In this document: piece by piece, positions 44,594 through 53,524 of the stretch
How positions within the stretch are numbered: position 1 is the stretch's first letter
Layout of the letters: every line of letters starts with the position of its first letter
Source of the DNA: Paraburkholderia lycopersici
GTDB lineage: Bacteria; Pseudomonadota; Gammaproteobacteria; Burkholderiales; Burkholderiaceae
Length of the DNA: 64,000 bases
Reading direction: 5' to 3'
NCBI RefSeq assembly: GCF_900096975.1
Contig: NZ_FMYQ01000004.1
Coordinates: 62,001-126,000 of the forward strand
The notes under the pieces: generated by a model
What the model saw: only the letters and a program-made list of their open reading frames with translations
What the model was told of the DNA's origin: nothing
The model's database searches: none
Program-made: the position numbers and the translations under genes

Positions 44594-46033
44594 TCAACAG
44601 CCTGCGCGCTTCGTCAGCCTCGCCGGCATGGTGTCCGGCACCATCGTGAACGCCTGCACTTCCTGAATCTTCGCGGGGTCGATCGCCAGTTCGATCGTGA
44701 ACGACTTCATCAGCATCGAGAGCGCGAGGCGCATTTCCACCGTCGCGAGATGGCGGCCGGGACACACGCGCGGACCCGCGCCGAACTGCAGATAAGCGCG
44801 CACGTCGTGGGCTTTTTCATCGGATTCGCGTCCTGCATGCTTCATCCAGCGCCACGGGTCGTAGCGTTGCGGGTCGGCAAAGTGCTTTGCGTCGAGCATC
44901 GCCGGGCGCGCCACGAAGAACATGCGCGTGCCCTTGGGCAGCGCGACGTCGCCCACGACCACGTCTTCGAGCGGCTCGAACGAATGCACGGACGCCACCG
45001 GGCGCAGGCGCGTCGCTTCGATACAGATCGCTTCGAAAATATCGAGCGCTTTCAACGTCGCATAGTCGGGGCACACCGGAGATGCGCCGAGAACGCGCTG
45101 CGCTTCGTCGCCGAGATGGCGCTGCAACGGCGCATCGGCGGCGAGATAGGGCAGCGTCCACGCAATCGAATCGGCGGTCGTATCCTCGCCGGCGAGCAGG
45201 AGCGTCAGCACGTTGGCGCGGATCTGCGCGTCGGTGATCGTCGCGGTGCCGTCTTGCGCCTGCTGCTGCGCGAGCATCGCTTCGAGCAGGTTGCGCGGCG
45301 TTTGCGCGGGCTCGTCGCGCATGCGCTCGCGGGCGCGCGCCATCATCGCGTCTGCATGGCGATGCACCTGCGCGAGCGACCGTTCGAGCTTGCGGTCCGA
45401 CGGCAGCCGGACGTAGCGCCAGTACGGAAAGAGCGCATTGGTGCGGCTCATCACGCCCGGCAGAATGCGCTCCAGATGCTCCTGAATCACGTCGCGATCG
45501 CGCTCGAGCGTGCGCGGGTCTTCGCCGAATGCGAGCGCGCTCGTCACGTCCACCGTGTAGCGCTTGAGGTCGTCGGTCATCTCCACGATCTCGCCGCGTT
45601 CGGCCGCGCGTTGCCAGCGTGCGTGCAGGCGCCCGGTGATGTCGGCGAGCGTGGGGTAGAACGCCTTGATGTTGGGAATGGAAAGCGCCTGCATCACGAG
45701 CTTGCGCTGCGGCTCCCACGCCACGCCCTCAGCCGAGAAAAGGCCGTTGAAGCCCATCTCCTCGAACACGGCTTCGATCGGCTGATAACGCCGGAAGCGA
45801 TGCGGCCGCTCGCGCATGATTTGCTGGACCAGTTCGGGGTCCGTCCAGATCGTGATGGGGATGCTGCCCACCTGGAAGCGGTAGGGCGCGCCGAGTTCGG
45901 CGGCCCAGCGCTCGAGGATCAGATGCAGCCGCGGCGGCGAGAGCTGGAGCAAATTGCCGAGCAGCGGCAGGCCGCGCGGGCAGGGCAGATCGGCGACCTG
46001 GCGCAGCGCCCGGGCGGGGAAAGCGGTGCTCAT
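44594..46033 (-). CDS. Cytochrome P450
   Basis: 479-residue heme monooxygenase. I-helix oxygen motif AGEDTT, K-helix ExxR in IEATRLRP, and heme loop FGAGPRVCPGR with ligand C424. Length and the N-terminal proline-rich PCPRGLPLLGNLLQL fit soluble class I-like or CYP102-like heme domains, although no reductase is fused and no ferredoxin is adjacent. It is 52 bases after the second IclR gene and probably in its operon. Substrate unknown; the aromatic neighbourhood is only suggestive. Confidence 0.92.
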   Translation of the reverse strand: MSTAFPARALRQVADLPCPRGLPLLGNLLQLSPPRLHLILERWAAELGAPYRFQVGSIPITIWTDPELVQQIMRERPHRFRRYQPIEAVFEEMGFNGLFSAEGVAWEPQRKLVMQALSIPNIKAFYPTLADITGRLHARWQRAAERGEIVEMTDDLKRYTVDVTSALAFGEDPRTLERDRDVIQEHLERILPGVMSRTNALFPYWRYVRLPSDRKLERSLAQVHRHADAMMARARERMRDEPAQTPRNLLEAMLAQQQAQDGTATITDAQIRANVLTLLLAGEDTTADSIAWTLPYLAADAPLQRHLGDEAQRVLGASPVCPDYATLKALDIFEAICIEATRLRPVASVHSFEPLEDVVVGDVALPKGTRMFFVARPAMLDAKHFADPQRYDPWRWMKHAGRESDEKAHDVRAYLQFGAGPRVCPGRHLATVEMRLALSMLMKSFTIELAIDPAKIQEVQAFTMVPDTMPARLTKRAGC

Positions 46034-46085
46034 AGGCGGTCCTCGTTGGGTGAGCGTGTCGTTTCTCGTCTCGCGCGGCAGGCGA

Positions 46086-46913
46086 TCATGGCGGCGCGGC
46101 CGGCGCGCCCTCCACGTAGCCGAAGCGCCGCGAAAGGCGCGCCGCGGCGGCGATCAGCCGTTGCGCGGCCGTGCCCTCGCGCGCGATGTCGAGACTGCCC
46201 GAAGGCCCCATCACCGCGAGCACGAGGCAGACGCTGCCAGTATGGTCGAACACGGGCGCCGCGACCGTGCTGATGCCGGGAACGGGCTTGTCGAGCGCCG
46301 TGTCCACGCCCTGCGCGCGAATCGCGGCGAGCCGCGCGAGGAAGTCGGCGCGCGCGCCCTCGCGCGGCGGCGCGCCCGCGAGCCGCAGTTCGTCCTGCGC
46401 GAGCAGCGCCGCGCGCACGTCGTCGTCGACCCATGCGGCGAACACGCGGCCGATGGCCGTATTCACGAGCGACATCACCGTGCCCGGGCGCAGGCTCACG
46501 TGCAGCGGCAGCGCCGACTCCTCGAGGCGCACGACGGTCGGGCCGAGCGGCCCCGGCACCGCGAGCGCCACGCTCATGGCCGTGGCGGCGGCGAGGTCGA
46601 TCAGTTCGGCGTCGGCTTCGCGCACGGGCGAGAGGCGCGCCAGGCCGATCAGGCCGAGTTCGAGGCCGAGCGGCCCGACCTCGTAGCGGCCCACCGCGTC
46701 GCGCGCCAGCAGGCCGATCTTCTGCAGGCTCACGAGGTGCGGAAAGGCCTTGGCGGGCGCCATGCCGGCGGCGGCGGCAAGGTCGCGCAGCGGCAGCGGC
46801 GTGCCCGCCGCGACGAGCGCGGCGAGCAGGTCGCCCGTGACGTCGAGGGACTGGATGCCGCGTTGAGGCTTGCCGGCGGCTTCGGGCGCGGCGTTTTCGT
46901 TCGCGGTGTCCAT
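46086..46913 (-). CDS. IclR family transcriptional regulator (copy 2)
   Basis: 275 residues. IclR winged helix at about residues 18-80 (GIQSLDVTGDLLAALVAAG, LRDLAAAAGMAPAKAFPHLV) and ligand-binding effector domain (LPLHVSLRPGTVMSLVNTAI, GISTVAAPVFDHTGSVCLVL). The start ATG at 46911-46913 is used; an upstream ATG at 46952 overlaps the previous gene. It is a tandem paralogue of the gene at 46940-47827 and likely arose by duplication. Confidence 0.9.
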   Translation of the reverse strand: MDTANENAAPEAAGKPQRGIQSLDVTGDLLAALVAAGTPLPLRDLAAAAGMAPAKAFPHLVSLQKIGLLARDAVGRYEVGPLGLELGLIGLARLSPVREADAELIDLAAATAMSVALAVPGPLGPTVVRLEESALPLHVSLRPGTVMSLVNTAIGRVFAAWVDDDVRAALLAQDELRLAGAPPREGARADFLARLAAIRAQGVDTALDKPVPGISTVAAPVFDHTGSVCLVLAVMGPSGSLDIAREGTAAQRLIAAAARLSRRFGYVEGAPAAPP

Positions 46914-46939
46914 TGCGTCGCCGCGCGGGGTCGAGGCGC

Positions 46940-47827
46940 TTACTCGGGGCATGTCGGGGTCGAGGGGAAGGCGGCCGCGGCGATTTCGGCAGCGGCGTTG
47001 AGCAGCGCGCGCACGACCGCGCCGTCCGGGCGCACGTCGAGCGCGCCGGTCGCGCCGATGGCGGTGAGCGTGAGGCTCAGTTCGCGCTGCGGGCCGAGCA
47101 CGGGTACGCAAACACTGCTCACGCCGGGGCTGGGCGCGTCGATGCCGGATTCGTAGCCGCGCGCGCGGATGGCGTCGAGCGATTCGACGAAGGCGGCCTC
47201 GGGCAGGGGCGTTCCCGCGGGTTCCTGCGACGCCGCTGTCGTTTGGGGGGCGGCATTGCCGGTGCCGCGCCATACCGGCTGCGCCGTTTGCGTCGCCCAT
47301 AGCGTTTCGAGCGCCCCGGGCGCGAGAAACGCGCAGAAGACACGCCCCGTGGACGTGGCCCGCAGCGACATCACCGTGCCTACATGCAGGTTCACGTGCA
47401 GCGGCAGGCTCGCGTGCTCGTAGCGCACGATGGTCGGCCCCTGCGGCCCCGCAATGCACAGCGCGACGCTGCAGTTGAGCGATTGCGCGAGCGCCGCCGC
47501 GCGCGGCACGGCTTCGCGCAGCGCGGGCTGCTGCGCGAGGTGCAGCAGCCCGAGGCGCAGCGCGAGCGGGCCGGGCTCGTAGCGCCCGGAAAGCGCGTCG
47601 CGCTTGATGAGGCCGAGCCGCGTGAGGCTCACGAGATAGGCATGCGCCTGGCTCGACGGAATGTCGCCGCTCGCCGCGAGATCGGTGGGTGCGAGCGGCG
47701 CGCGCGCCTTCGCCAGCGCGCGCAACAGGCGGCCGCCCACCTCGACGCTCTGGATGCCGCGCTGTGCGCGGCCAGGCGCCGCGTTCCCCTCCGGCGCGGA
47801 CGCGGCGCTGTCGTCGCGAGGTCTCAT
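46940..47827 (-). CDS. IclR family transcriptional regulator (copy 1)
   Basis: 295 residues. Winged helix (GIQSVEVGGRLLRALAKAR, TDLAASGDIPSSQAHAYLV) and effector domain (LPLHVNLHVGTVMSLRATST, GVSSVCVPVLGPQRELSLTL), with a 25-residue insert rich in Ala/Thr/Gln (QPVWRGTGNAAPQTTAASQ) before the second half. It lies divergent to the MBL/hydroxylase operon and probably regulates it and itself through the palindrome at 47914-47931. Confidence 0.9.
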   Translation of the reverse strand: MRPRDDSAASAPEGNAAPGRAQRGIQSVEVGGRLLRALAKARAPLAPTDLAASGDIPSSQAHAYLVSLTRLGLIKRDALSGRYEPGPLALRLGLLHLAQQPALREAVPRAAALAQSLNCSVALCIAGPQGPTIVRYEHASLPLHVNLHVGTVMSLRATSTGRVFCAFLAPGALETLWATQTAQPVWRGTGNAAPQTTAASQEPAGTPLPEAAFVESLDAIRARGYESGIDAPSPGVSSVCVPVLGPQRELSLTLTAIGATGALDVRPDGAVVRALLNAAAEIAAAAFPSTPTCPE

Positions 47828-47913
47828 TGGCGCTTTTCTCTGGCTGAAAAAGGGTCCATGTTAACTGAACGGCGGCGCCGGTCGCGACGCGTTTACGCGG
47901 TGCGGCGCAGTGC

Positions 47914-47931
47914 CTATAAATTAGTGTATAG
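47914..47931. promoter_or_regulatory. Candidate IclR operator (palindrome)
   Basis: CTATA and TATAG arms with an 8-base spacer; the right arm overlaps the -10 of the minus-strand iclR promoter (47925-47930), which fits autorepression. Confidence 0.45.
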
Positions 47932-47953
47932 CGATTTGGTTTGCCATTGACAA
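47925..47953 (-). promoter_or_regulatory. Promoter of the tandem iclR genes
   Basis: Minus-strand TTGTCA (47948-47953), 17-base spacer, TATACA (47925-47930). The -35 lies on top of the oppositely oriented TTGACA at 47947-47952. Confidence 0.55.
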
Positions 47954-47975
47954 ATAAAAGTCGGGGCGCCATGAT
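47947..47975 (+). promoter_or_regulatory. Promoter of the MBL-hydroxylase operon
   Basis: Perfect TTGACA (47947-47952), 17-base spacer, CATGAT (47970-47975). The weak -10 suggests it needs an activator, as is common for IclR-controlled catabolic genes. Confidence 0.5.
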
Positions 47976-48112
47976 GGCTTCACCCCGGCACGACAGCGGT
48001 CCAGTTCTTCCATTCCAAACGGGGCGAGACAACCAGGCTGGCGCGCTCCGCGCCCGGCCCCTGCGCGCTTCGCCCCGCCCGGCTCAAGAGCCCCTCGATA
48101 CGGAGACTCAGC

Positions 48113-49072
48113 ATGGCAAAGGCGTTCGCATCCCAGGCAGACCTCGAAGAAAAGAAGGTCACGTTCACGCAACTTTCGGAAAACGCATACGCGTACACCA
48201 CGGAAGGCGACCCGAACTCGGGCGTCATCGTCGGCGACGACGGCGTGCTGATCGTCGACACGACGGCTACGCCCGCCATGGCGCAGGATCTCATCGCGAA
48301 GATCCGCGGTATCACCGACAAGCCCATCAAGTATGTCGTGCTCTCGCACTATCACGCGGTGCGCGTGCTCGGCGCGTCGGCGTATTTCAAGGAAGGCGCG
48401 CAGCAGATCATCGCGAGCCGGGGCACGTATGAAATGATCGTCGAGCGCGGCGAAGCCGACATGAAGTCGGAAATCGAGCGCTTCCCGCGCCTCTTCGCGG
48501 GTGTCGAGACGGTGCCGGGCCTCACGTGGCCCACGCTCGTGTTCGACAAGGAAATCACGCTGTTCCTCGGCAAGCTCGAAGTGAAGATCGCGCACCTGGG
48601 CTCGGGCCACACGAAGGGCGACACGGTGGTGTGGCTGCCCTCGCAGAAAGTGCTGTTCTCGGGCGATCTCGTCGAATACGACGCGGCCTGCTATTGCGGC
48701 GACGCCCAGCTTGCCGAGTGGCCCGCCACGCTCGAAGCGCTGCGCGCGCTCGGGCCCGAGAAGCTCGTGCCGGGCCGCGGCCCCGCGTTGCTCGACCCGG
48801 CGGAGGTCAACAAGGGGCTCGACTACACGAAGGACTTCGTGATGACGCTGCTCGCGCAAGGCCGCGCCGCGGTGGAGCAGAAGCTCGACCTGAAGGGCGC
48901 GATGTCGCTCACGCGCCGGGCGATGGACCCGAAGTTCGGCCACGTGTTCATCTACGAGCATTGCCTGCCGTTCGACGTGACGCGCGCTTACGACGAGGCG
49001 AGCGGCATCACGCATCCGCGCATCTGGACGGCGCAGCGCGACAAGGAGATGTGGGACGCGTTGCAGGATTGA
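48113..49072 (+). CDS. MBL-fold hydrolase with altered metal motif
   Basis: 319 residues with a metallo-beta-lactamase fold: VIVGDDGVLIVDTTAT, YVVLSHYHAVRVLG, LGSGHTKGDTVVWL and LFSGDLVEYDAA. The core HxHxDH motif is instead H79-Y-H81-A-V-R, so the aspartate and third histidine that build the second metal site are missing. Activity may be one-metal or changed; lactone or ester hydrolysis of a ring-cleavage product is a guess from context. It leads an operon with an FAD aromatic hydroxylase (71 bases on) and DUF2783. Confidence 0.85.
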   Translation: MAKAFASQADLEEKKVTFTQLSENAYAYTTEGDPNSGVIVGDDGVLIVDTTATPAMAQDLIAKIRGITDKPIKYVVLSHYHAVRVLGASAYFKEGAQQIIASRGTYEMIVERGEADMKSEIERFPRLFAGVETVPGLTWPTLVFDKEITLFLGKLEVKIAHLGSGHTKGDTVVWLPSQKVLFSGDLVEYDAACYCGDAQLAEWPATLEALRALGPEKLVPGRGPALLDPAEVNKGLDYTKDFVMTLLAQGRAAVEQKLDLKGAMSLTRRAMDPKFGHVFIYEHCLPFDVTRAYDEASGITHPRIWTAQRDKEMWDALQD

Positions 49073-49143
49073 ACCGCGACCGGCAGCGGCATGGGACCGG
49101 AGTCGCGCCTCGGCGCCGACTCCGGCCGACAGGAGACAAAACG

Positions 49144-50856
49144 ATGATCGACTATCAGACGCTGACCTTCGACTATGCGCGATGCAGCGATCAGGCCCCG
49201 GACGCCGCCGCCTGCGTGCGTCCGGTCGTGGTGGTCGGCGCGGGGCCGGTGGGCCTCGCGACGGCCATCGACCTCGCGCGCCAGGGCGTCCAGGTGGTCC
49301 TCGTGGACGACGACTGCACGCTTTCCACGGGTTCGCGTGCCATCTGCTTTTCCAAGCGTTCGCTCGATATTTTCGACCGTCTCGGCTGCGGCGAGCGCAT
49401 GGTCGGGAAGGGCGTGAGCTGGAGCGTGGGCAAGGTGTTCCGCAAGGACGAGCTCGTCTATACGTTCGACCTGTTGCCCGAAAGCGGTCATCGCCGGCCT
49501 GCGTTCGTGAATCTGCAGCAGTACTACGTGGAAGGCTTCCTGCTCGAACGCGCGCAGGCATTGCCCAACCTCGAAATCCGCTGGAAAAACCAGGTGACGG
49601 GCATCGCGCAGCGCGGCACGCCGGGCTCGAACGAGGCGCACGTCGCGCTCGAAATCGAAACGCCCGACGGCCCGTACACGCTGCTCGCGCGCTACGTGGT
49701 GGCTGCCGACGGCTCGCGCAGCCCGCTGCGCAAGCTGCTCGGCCTCGACAGCCACGGCCGCACGTTCAAGGACCGCTTCCTCATCGCCGACGTGAAGATG
49801 GAAGCCGACTTCCCCACCGAGCGCTGGTTCTGGTTCGATCCGCCGTTCCATCCGAACCAGTCGGTGCTGCTGCATCGCCAGCCCGACAACGTCTGGCGCA
49901 TCGACTTCCAGCTCGGCTGGGACGCCGACCCGGTGCTCGAAAAAACGCCCGAGCGCGTGATTCCGCGTGTGCGCGCGCTGCTTGGGCCCGACGTGAAGTT
50001 CGAGCTGGAGTGGGTGAGCATCTACACGTTCTCGTGCCTGCGCATGGACAGCTTCCGCCAGGGCAACGTGCTGTTCGCGGGCGATTCGGCGCACCTCGTT
50101 TCGCCGTTCGGCGCGCGCGGCGCGAACAGCGGCTTCCAGGACGGCGAGAATCTCGCATGGAAGCTCGCGATGGTGCTCGGGAGCCACGCGCCCGACGCGC
50201 TGCTCGATACCTACGCAAGCGAGCGCGAATACGCAGCCGACGAGAACATTCGCAATTCCACGCGCTCCACCGACTTCATCACGCCGAAGAGCGCGGTGAG
50301 CCGCGTGTTCCGCGACGCTGTGCTCACGCTCGCGCGAGAGCATGCTTTCGCGCGGCAACTGGTGAACAGCGGCCGGCTTTCCGTGCCGGCGGTGCTGCGC
50401 GAGTCGACCTTGAACACGCCCGACGAGGACGCGTTCAGCGGCCAGATGGAGCCTGGTGCTTCGTGCGCGGATGCGCCGGTGCTCGACGCCTCCGGTCGCG
50501 AAAGCTGGCTTCTTCCGCACCTTGGCGATCAATTCGCGGGCCTCGTGTTCAGCCGCGCGGGCCCGGCGTTCGATACGGCGACGCTCGCCACGATGCAGGC
50601 GCTCGCGCGCGCGCCGGTGCCGCTCAAGTTCGTCGTCGTGCTCGACCGCGAAGCGGCGGTGCCCGCGGACCTGCCTGCGGCGACGGCCGTGCTGCGCGAC
50701 GTGCAGGGTCTGGCGGCGCAGCGCTACGGCGCGCGGGATGGCGCGTTCTATCTCATCCGCCCGGACCAGCACGTGAGCGCACGCTGGCGGCGCGCCGATG
50801 CCGCGCGCGTGGAGCGCGCGCTCAAGCGGGCGCTGTGCGTTCAGGGCACGGCATAG
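49144..50856 (+). CDS. FAD-dependent aromatic hydroxylase (PheA/TfdB/MhpA-type)
   Basis: 570-residue group A flavin monooxygenase. Motifs: FAD fingerprint VVVVGAGPVGLATAIDLARQ (about residues 28-47), the DG motif VVAADGSRSPLRK and the GD motif LFAGDSAHLVSPFGARGANS, followed by a thioredoxin-like C-terminal domain. Such enzymes add a hydroxyl to phenols or hydroxyphenylpropanoids with NAD(P)H and oxygen. An AGGAGA site precedes the ATG. The true substrate is unknown. No ring-cleavage dioxygenase lies in this window. Confidence 0.9.
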   Translation: MIDYQTLTFDYARCSDQAPDAAACVRPVVVVGAGPVGLATAIDLARQGVQVVLVDDDCTLSTGSRAICFSKRSLDIFDRLGCGERMVGKGVSWSVGKVFRKDELVYTFDLLPESGHRRPAFVNLQQYYVEGFLLERAQALPNLEIRWKNQVTGIAQRGTPGSNEAHVALEIETPDGPYTLLARYVVAADGSRSPLRKLLGLDSHGRTFKDRFLIADVKMEADFPTERWFWFDPPFHPNQSVLLHRQPDNVWRIDFQLGWDADPVLEKTPERVIPRVRALLGPDVKFELEWVSIYTFSCLRMDSFRQGNVLFAGDSAHLVSPFGARGANSGFQDGENLAWKLAMVLGSHAPDALLDTYASEREYAADENIRNSTRSTDFITPKSAVSRVFRDAVLTLAREHAFARQLVNSGRLSVPAVLRESTLNTPDEDAFSGQMEPGASCADAPVLDASGRESWLLPHLGDQFAGLVFSRAGPAFDTATLATMQALARAPVPLKFVVVLDREAAVPADLPAATAVLRDVQGLAAQRYGARDGAFYLIRPDQHVSARWRRADAARVERALKRALCVQGTA

Positions 50857-50879
50857 GCGACAAGGAGAAGGAGACGACG

Positions 50880-51113
50880 ATGCTCAACACGCAACCCAAT
50901 CTGGCAAGGCCGGACGACTTCTACGAAGCGCTGATCGACATGCACCGCGACCTCGACGAAGCGCAGAGCCAGGCGGCCAACGCGCAACTGATCCTGCTGC
51001 TCGCGAATCACGTGGGAGAACACGAAACGCTGATGCAGGCGATCCGCTTCGCGCGCGCCGGCGTGAGCGCCGCGCCGGCGAGCGGCGGCGCGGCGGGAAA
51101 GCTTGCGGCATGA
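50880..51113 (+). CDS. DUF2783 family small protein
   Basis: 77 residues, helical: LARPDDFYEALIDMHRDLDE and QAANAQLILLLANHVGEHET, ending in an Ala/Gly tail. DUF2783 genes are found beside FAD aromatic hydroxylases of this type, here 23 bases downstream with AAGGAG before the ATG. Possibly a partner or small subunit of the hydroxylase; function unknown. Confidence 0.85.
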   Translation: MLNTQPNLARPDDFYEALIDMHRDLDEAQSQAANAQLILLLANHVGEHETLMQAIRFARAGVSAAPASGGAAGKLAA

Positions 51114-51400
51114 AAGCGCGGTGGCGCGCGGCAGGCGCAAGCGTGCCGCCGTCCAATGGCCGGGTTTTGAGGCACTTTTCGCGGTCGCAATCGTTTGCGT
51201 GCGCAAAGCGTCGAATTTTGCGCTCGCGCGCATGCTCTCGCCACCGGCTTTCGGCGTGCCTGCCGTGTACGCCATCGATGCAAACCGATTCAAGAACATG
51301 CCGGAAAACGCCGTAAACGCGGCACATAGACCGACTTCGCCAATGCATGAGCCCGAGAAAAATCATGCACGCGAGGCAATCGTTTTACCGGGGATAGAAC

Positions 51401-52612
51401 TTGAATCGCAGTCAAACATGGTCGCGCACGGCAGCGCCCGGCGAGATCATTTATTCGGAAGGCTTTGCAGGCGAGCGCCTGATCTTCGTGATCGCCGACG
51501 GCAAGGTCGAGATATCCACGCGCTGCGACGACAAGAAAGTCGTGATGGCGACGCTGGGCCGAGGCGAGTTTTTCGGCGAGACCGCGTTGCTCGGCGCCGA
51601 ACCGCGTCCGAACACGGCGAAGGCGCTGAGCTTTTGCCAGCTGACAGTCGTGCCGGCCGATATCATCGAAGAAGAACTCGAGCGCGTCTCGCCGCTGCTG
51701 CGCCACATCGTGCGCACGCTTACTCGCCGCGTCAAGGCGAAGGACGATCTGCTCGCCACCTACACCCACGCCGACTTCATGCCGGGGGTGCTTTCCTACG
51801 CGCACGTGCTCGCGCTGATCGCGGGCGCCAACGATCACGCCGAAGGCGGCGACACCTGGTCGCGCCACGGCGCGGCCGGTGCCGAGGTGAGCGTGCCGCT
51901 CGCCGACGTCGTGCAGAAATGCCGCGCGGTGGCGGGCCATTCGCGCCCGCACGTCATGGCCATGCTGCGCCGCATGGAGAAGCTCAATCTCATCACGATG
52001 CAAAGCGGGCAGGCCACGCATCTCGCCAACGGCGCGGCGGCGGCGGAGGGCGCACTGGGCCGCCAGGTCGTGACGTTCGACCCCGCGCGCATCGTGGATC
52101 GCGCGGCGCAGGTGGCGGACAGCGATCTCGACGTGTCGATCAACAGCGAGCTCGAACTGATCGAACTGGCCGATCTCGAAGCGCTGATCGGCGTGGAGCG
52201 CAAGGTCATCCTCAACAAGCTCTCGCACGCCGAAATCGCCGACGAGGTCTTCGCGTTTCGCAAGTCGAAGGTGCTGAACTTCGTCGAGCAAAAGGGCGTG
52301 GCGTACTTCTCGAAGCGCACGGACCGCGGCCCGGGCGAGCTCAACTCGCTGGACGACCTGCTGTTCGTCGACCAGCGCACGCTGTTCGAAGCGGTCGGCA
52401 CGCTCGATACCTACGACCTCGCGAAGCTGCTCACCTCGATCGAGGACCAGGCGGTGTCCGAGCGCCTGCTTTCGGTCATGGCCGACGCGCGCAAGAACGA
52501 GGTGTCGTGGATCATGCGCCGCGACATCAAGATCGATCCCATGGAAGTCGTGGACATCGAGAAGCGCCTGCTTGACGCCGTGCGCGCGCTCAAGGCGCCT
52601 GGCGCACGCTAG
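51401..52612 (+). CDS. Cyclic-nucleotide-binding protein with Crp-like HTH and FliG-C-like tail
   Basis: 403 residues. Residues 10-110: cNMP-binding beta-barrel, with GRGEFFGETALLG and R69 as the phosphate cassette. Residues about 130-205: helical region with a winged-helix look (VSVPLADVVQKCRAVAGHSR). Residues about 310-397: resembles the FliG C-terminal domain (LDDLLFVDQRTLFEAVGTLD and DIEKRLLDAVRAL); the usual MotA-facing charges are not clearly kept. The start is TTG at 51401 with a weak GGGGA; the sequence begins right at the barrel. It precedes MotA- and MotB-like genes, so it may gate the stator. The FliG likeness is by eye and needs profile confirmation. Confidence 0.7.
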   Translation: MNRSQTWSRTAAPGEIIYSEGFAGERLIFVIADGKVEISTRCDDKKVVMATLGRGEFFGETALLGAEPRPNTAKALSFCQLTVVPADIIEEELERVSPLLRHIVRTLTRRVKAKDDLLATYTHADFMPGVLSYAHVLALIAGANDHAEGGDTWSRHGAAGAEVSVPLADVVQKCRAVAGHSRPHVMAMLRRMEKLNLITMQSGQATHLANGAAAAEGALGRQVVTFDPARIVDRAAQVADSDLDVSINSELELIELADLEALIGVERKVILNKLSHAEIADEVFAFRKSKVLNFVEQKGVAYFSKRTDRGPGELNSLDDLLFVDQRTLFEAVGTLDTYDLAKLLTSIEDQAVSERLLSVMADARKNEVSWIMRRDIKIDPMEVVDIEKRLLDAVRALKAPGAR

Positions 52613-52699
52613 GCGCGGCATATACCGGCGCGCGTCGCCGCCCTGCGCCCTGAGCGCGTGCGGAGGCACATGCGCGCGCAGGTTCATCTGGAGATACGC

Positions 52700-53503
52700 A
52701 TGGATTTGCTTACCTTGATCGGTATCGTCGTCGGCGTGCTGGCCGTGGCGGCCGGGTTCTTGCTCGAAGGCGGCCACTTCGCCACCCTGCTCCAGCCGGA
52801 GGCGCTCGCCATCGTGCTGGGCGGCACGCTCGGCGCCGTGATGATCCAGAACACGTGGGCGCGCTTTTTCGACGCCGTGAAGCATCTGCGCATGGCCTTC
52901 GTGAAAGCGCCGCGCGTGGACGAAGCGAGCCTCGCCGCCGTGCTGGAGTGGGGCGATCAGGCCAAGCTCAACGGGCTGCTCGCGTTCGAGTCGATGAACC
53001 TGCAAGGCATTCATCCGTTCGCGCGGCGCGGGCTGGAACTGCTTGCCAGCGGCGTCTCGACCACCGTGCTCGAAGATGCGCTCAATCGCGAGCTGGAAGC
53101 CTGCGGCCGCACGCATATGGCCGCCGCGCGCGTGTGGCAGCAGGCGGGCGGTTATGCGCCCACGTTCGGCATTCTCGGTTCGGTGCTCGGCCTCATTCAG
53201 GTGACGGGGCATCTCATCGATCCCGTGCAGCTCGGGCCTGGCATCGCGGTGGCCTTCGTCGCCACGCTTTATGGCCTTGCGTTCGCGAATCTCGTGTTTC
53301 TGCCGCTCTACGGCAAGATACGCGCGCACATCGAAAGCGAGCTGCGTCTGCACAAACTCTATATGGACGGCCTGCTCGCCATTTCGCGCAAGGAGTCGCC
53401 TCACACGATCGCCACGCGTCTTGCGGGCGAAGTGAGCGGCAACACGGGCAGCCTGCAGGACGAGGCGAACGTATGGGCACTGGACGCGACGCGCGCGAGC
53501 TGA
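52700..53503 (+). CDS. MotA-like stator protein
   Basis: 267-residue inner-membrane protein of the MotA/ExbB/TolQ class, with four membrane segments (about 3-22, 33-50, 150-170, 182-203) and a large cytoplasmic loop. The functional prolines of MotA have counterparts: P153 in YAPTFGILGSVLGLIQ and P202 in VFLPLYGKI. The ATG at 52700 has GGAG six bases upstream. It follows the cNMP/FliG-like gene by 87 bases and is followed by the MotB-like gene after 21 bases. No flagellar genes lie nearby, so it is a stray stator module or part of a distinct machine. Confidence 0.9.
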   Translation: MDLLTLIGIVVGVLAVAAGFLLEGGHFATLLQPEALAIVLGGTLGAVMIQNTWARFFDAVKHLRMAFVKAPRVDEASLAAVLEWGDQAKLNGLLAFESMNLQGIHPFARRGLELLASGVSTTVLEDALNRELEACGRTHMAAARVWQQAGGYAPTFGILGSVLGLIQVTGHLIDPVQLGPGIAVAFVATLYGLAFANLVFLPLYGKIRAHIESELRLHKLYMDGLLAISRKESPHTIATRLAGEVSGNTGSLQDEANVWALDATRAS

Positions 53504-53524
53504 CCCGCAACCCGGCCATCCAGC

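Noticed and set aside
51114..51400. Flagellar sigma28 promoter ahead of the stator locus
   Set aside because: No TAAA-N15-GCCGATAA-like pair could be found by eye.
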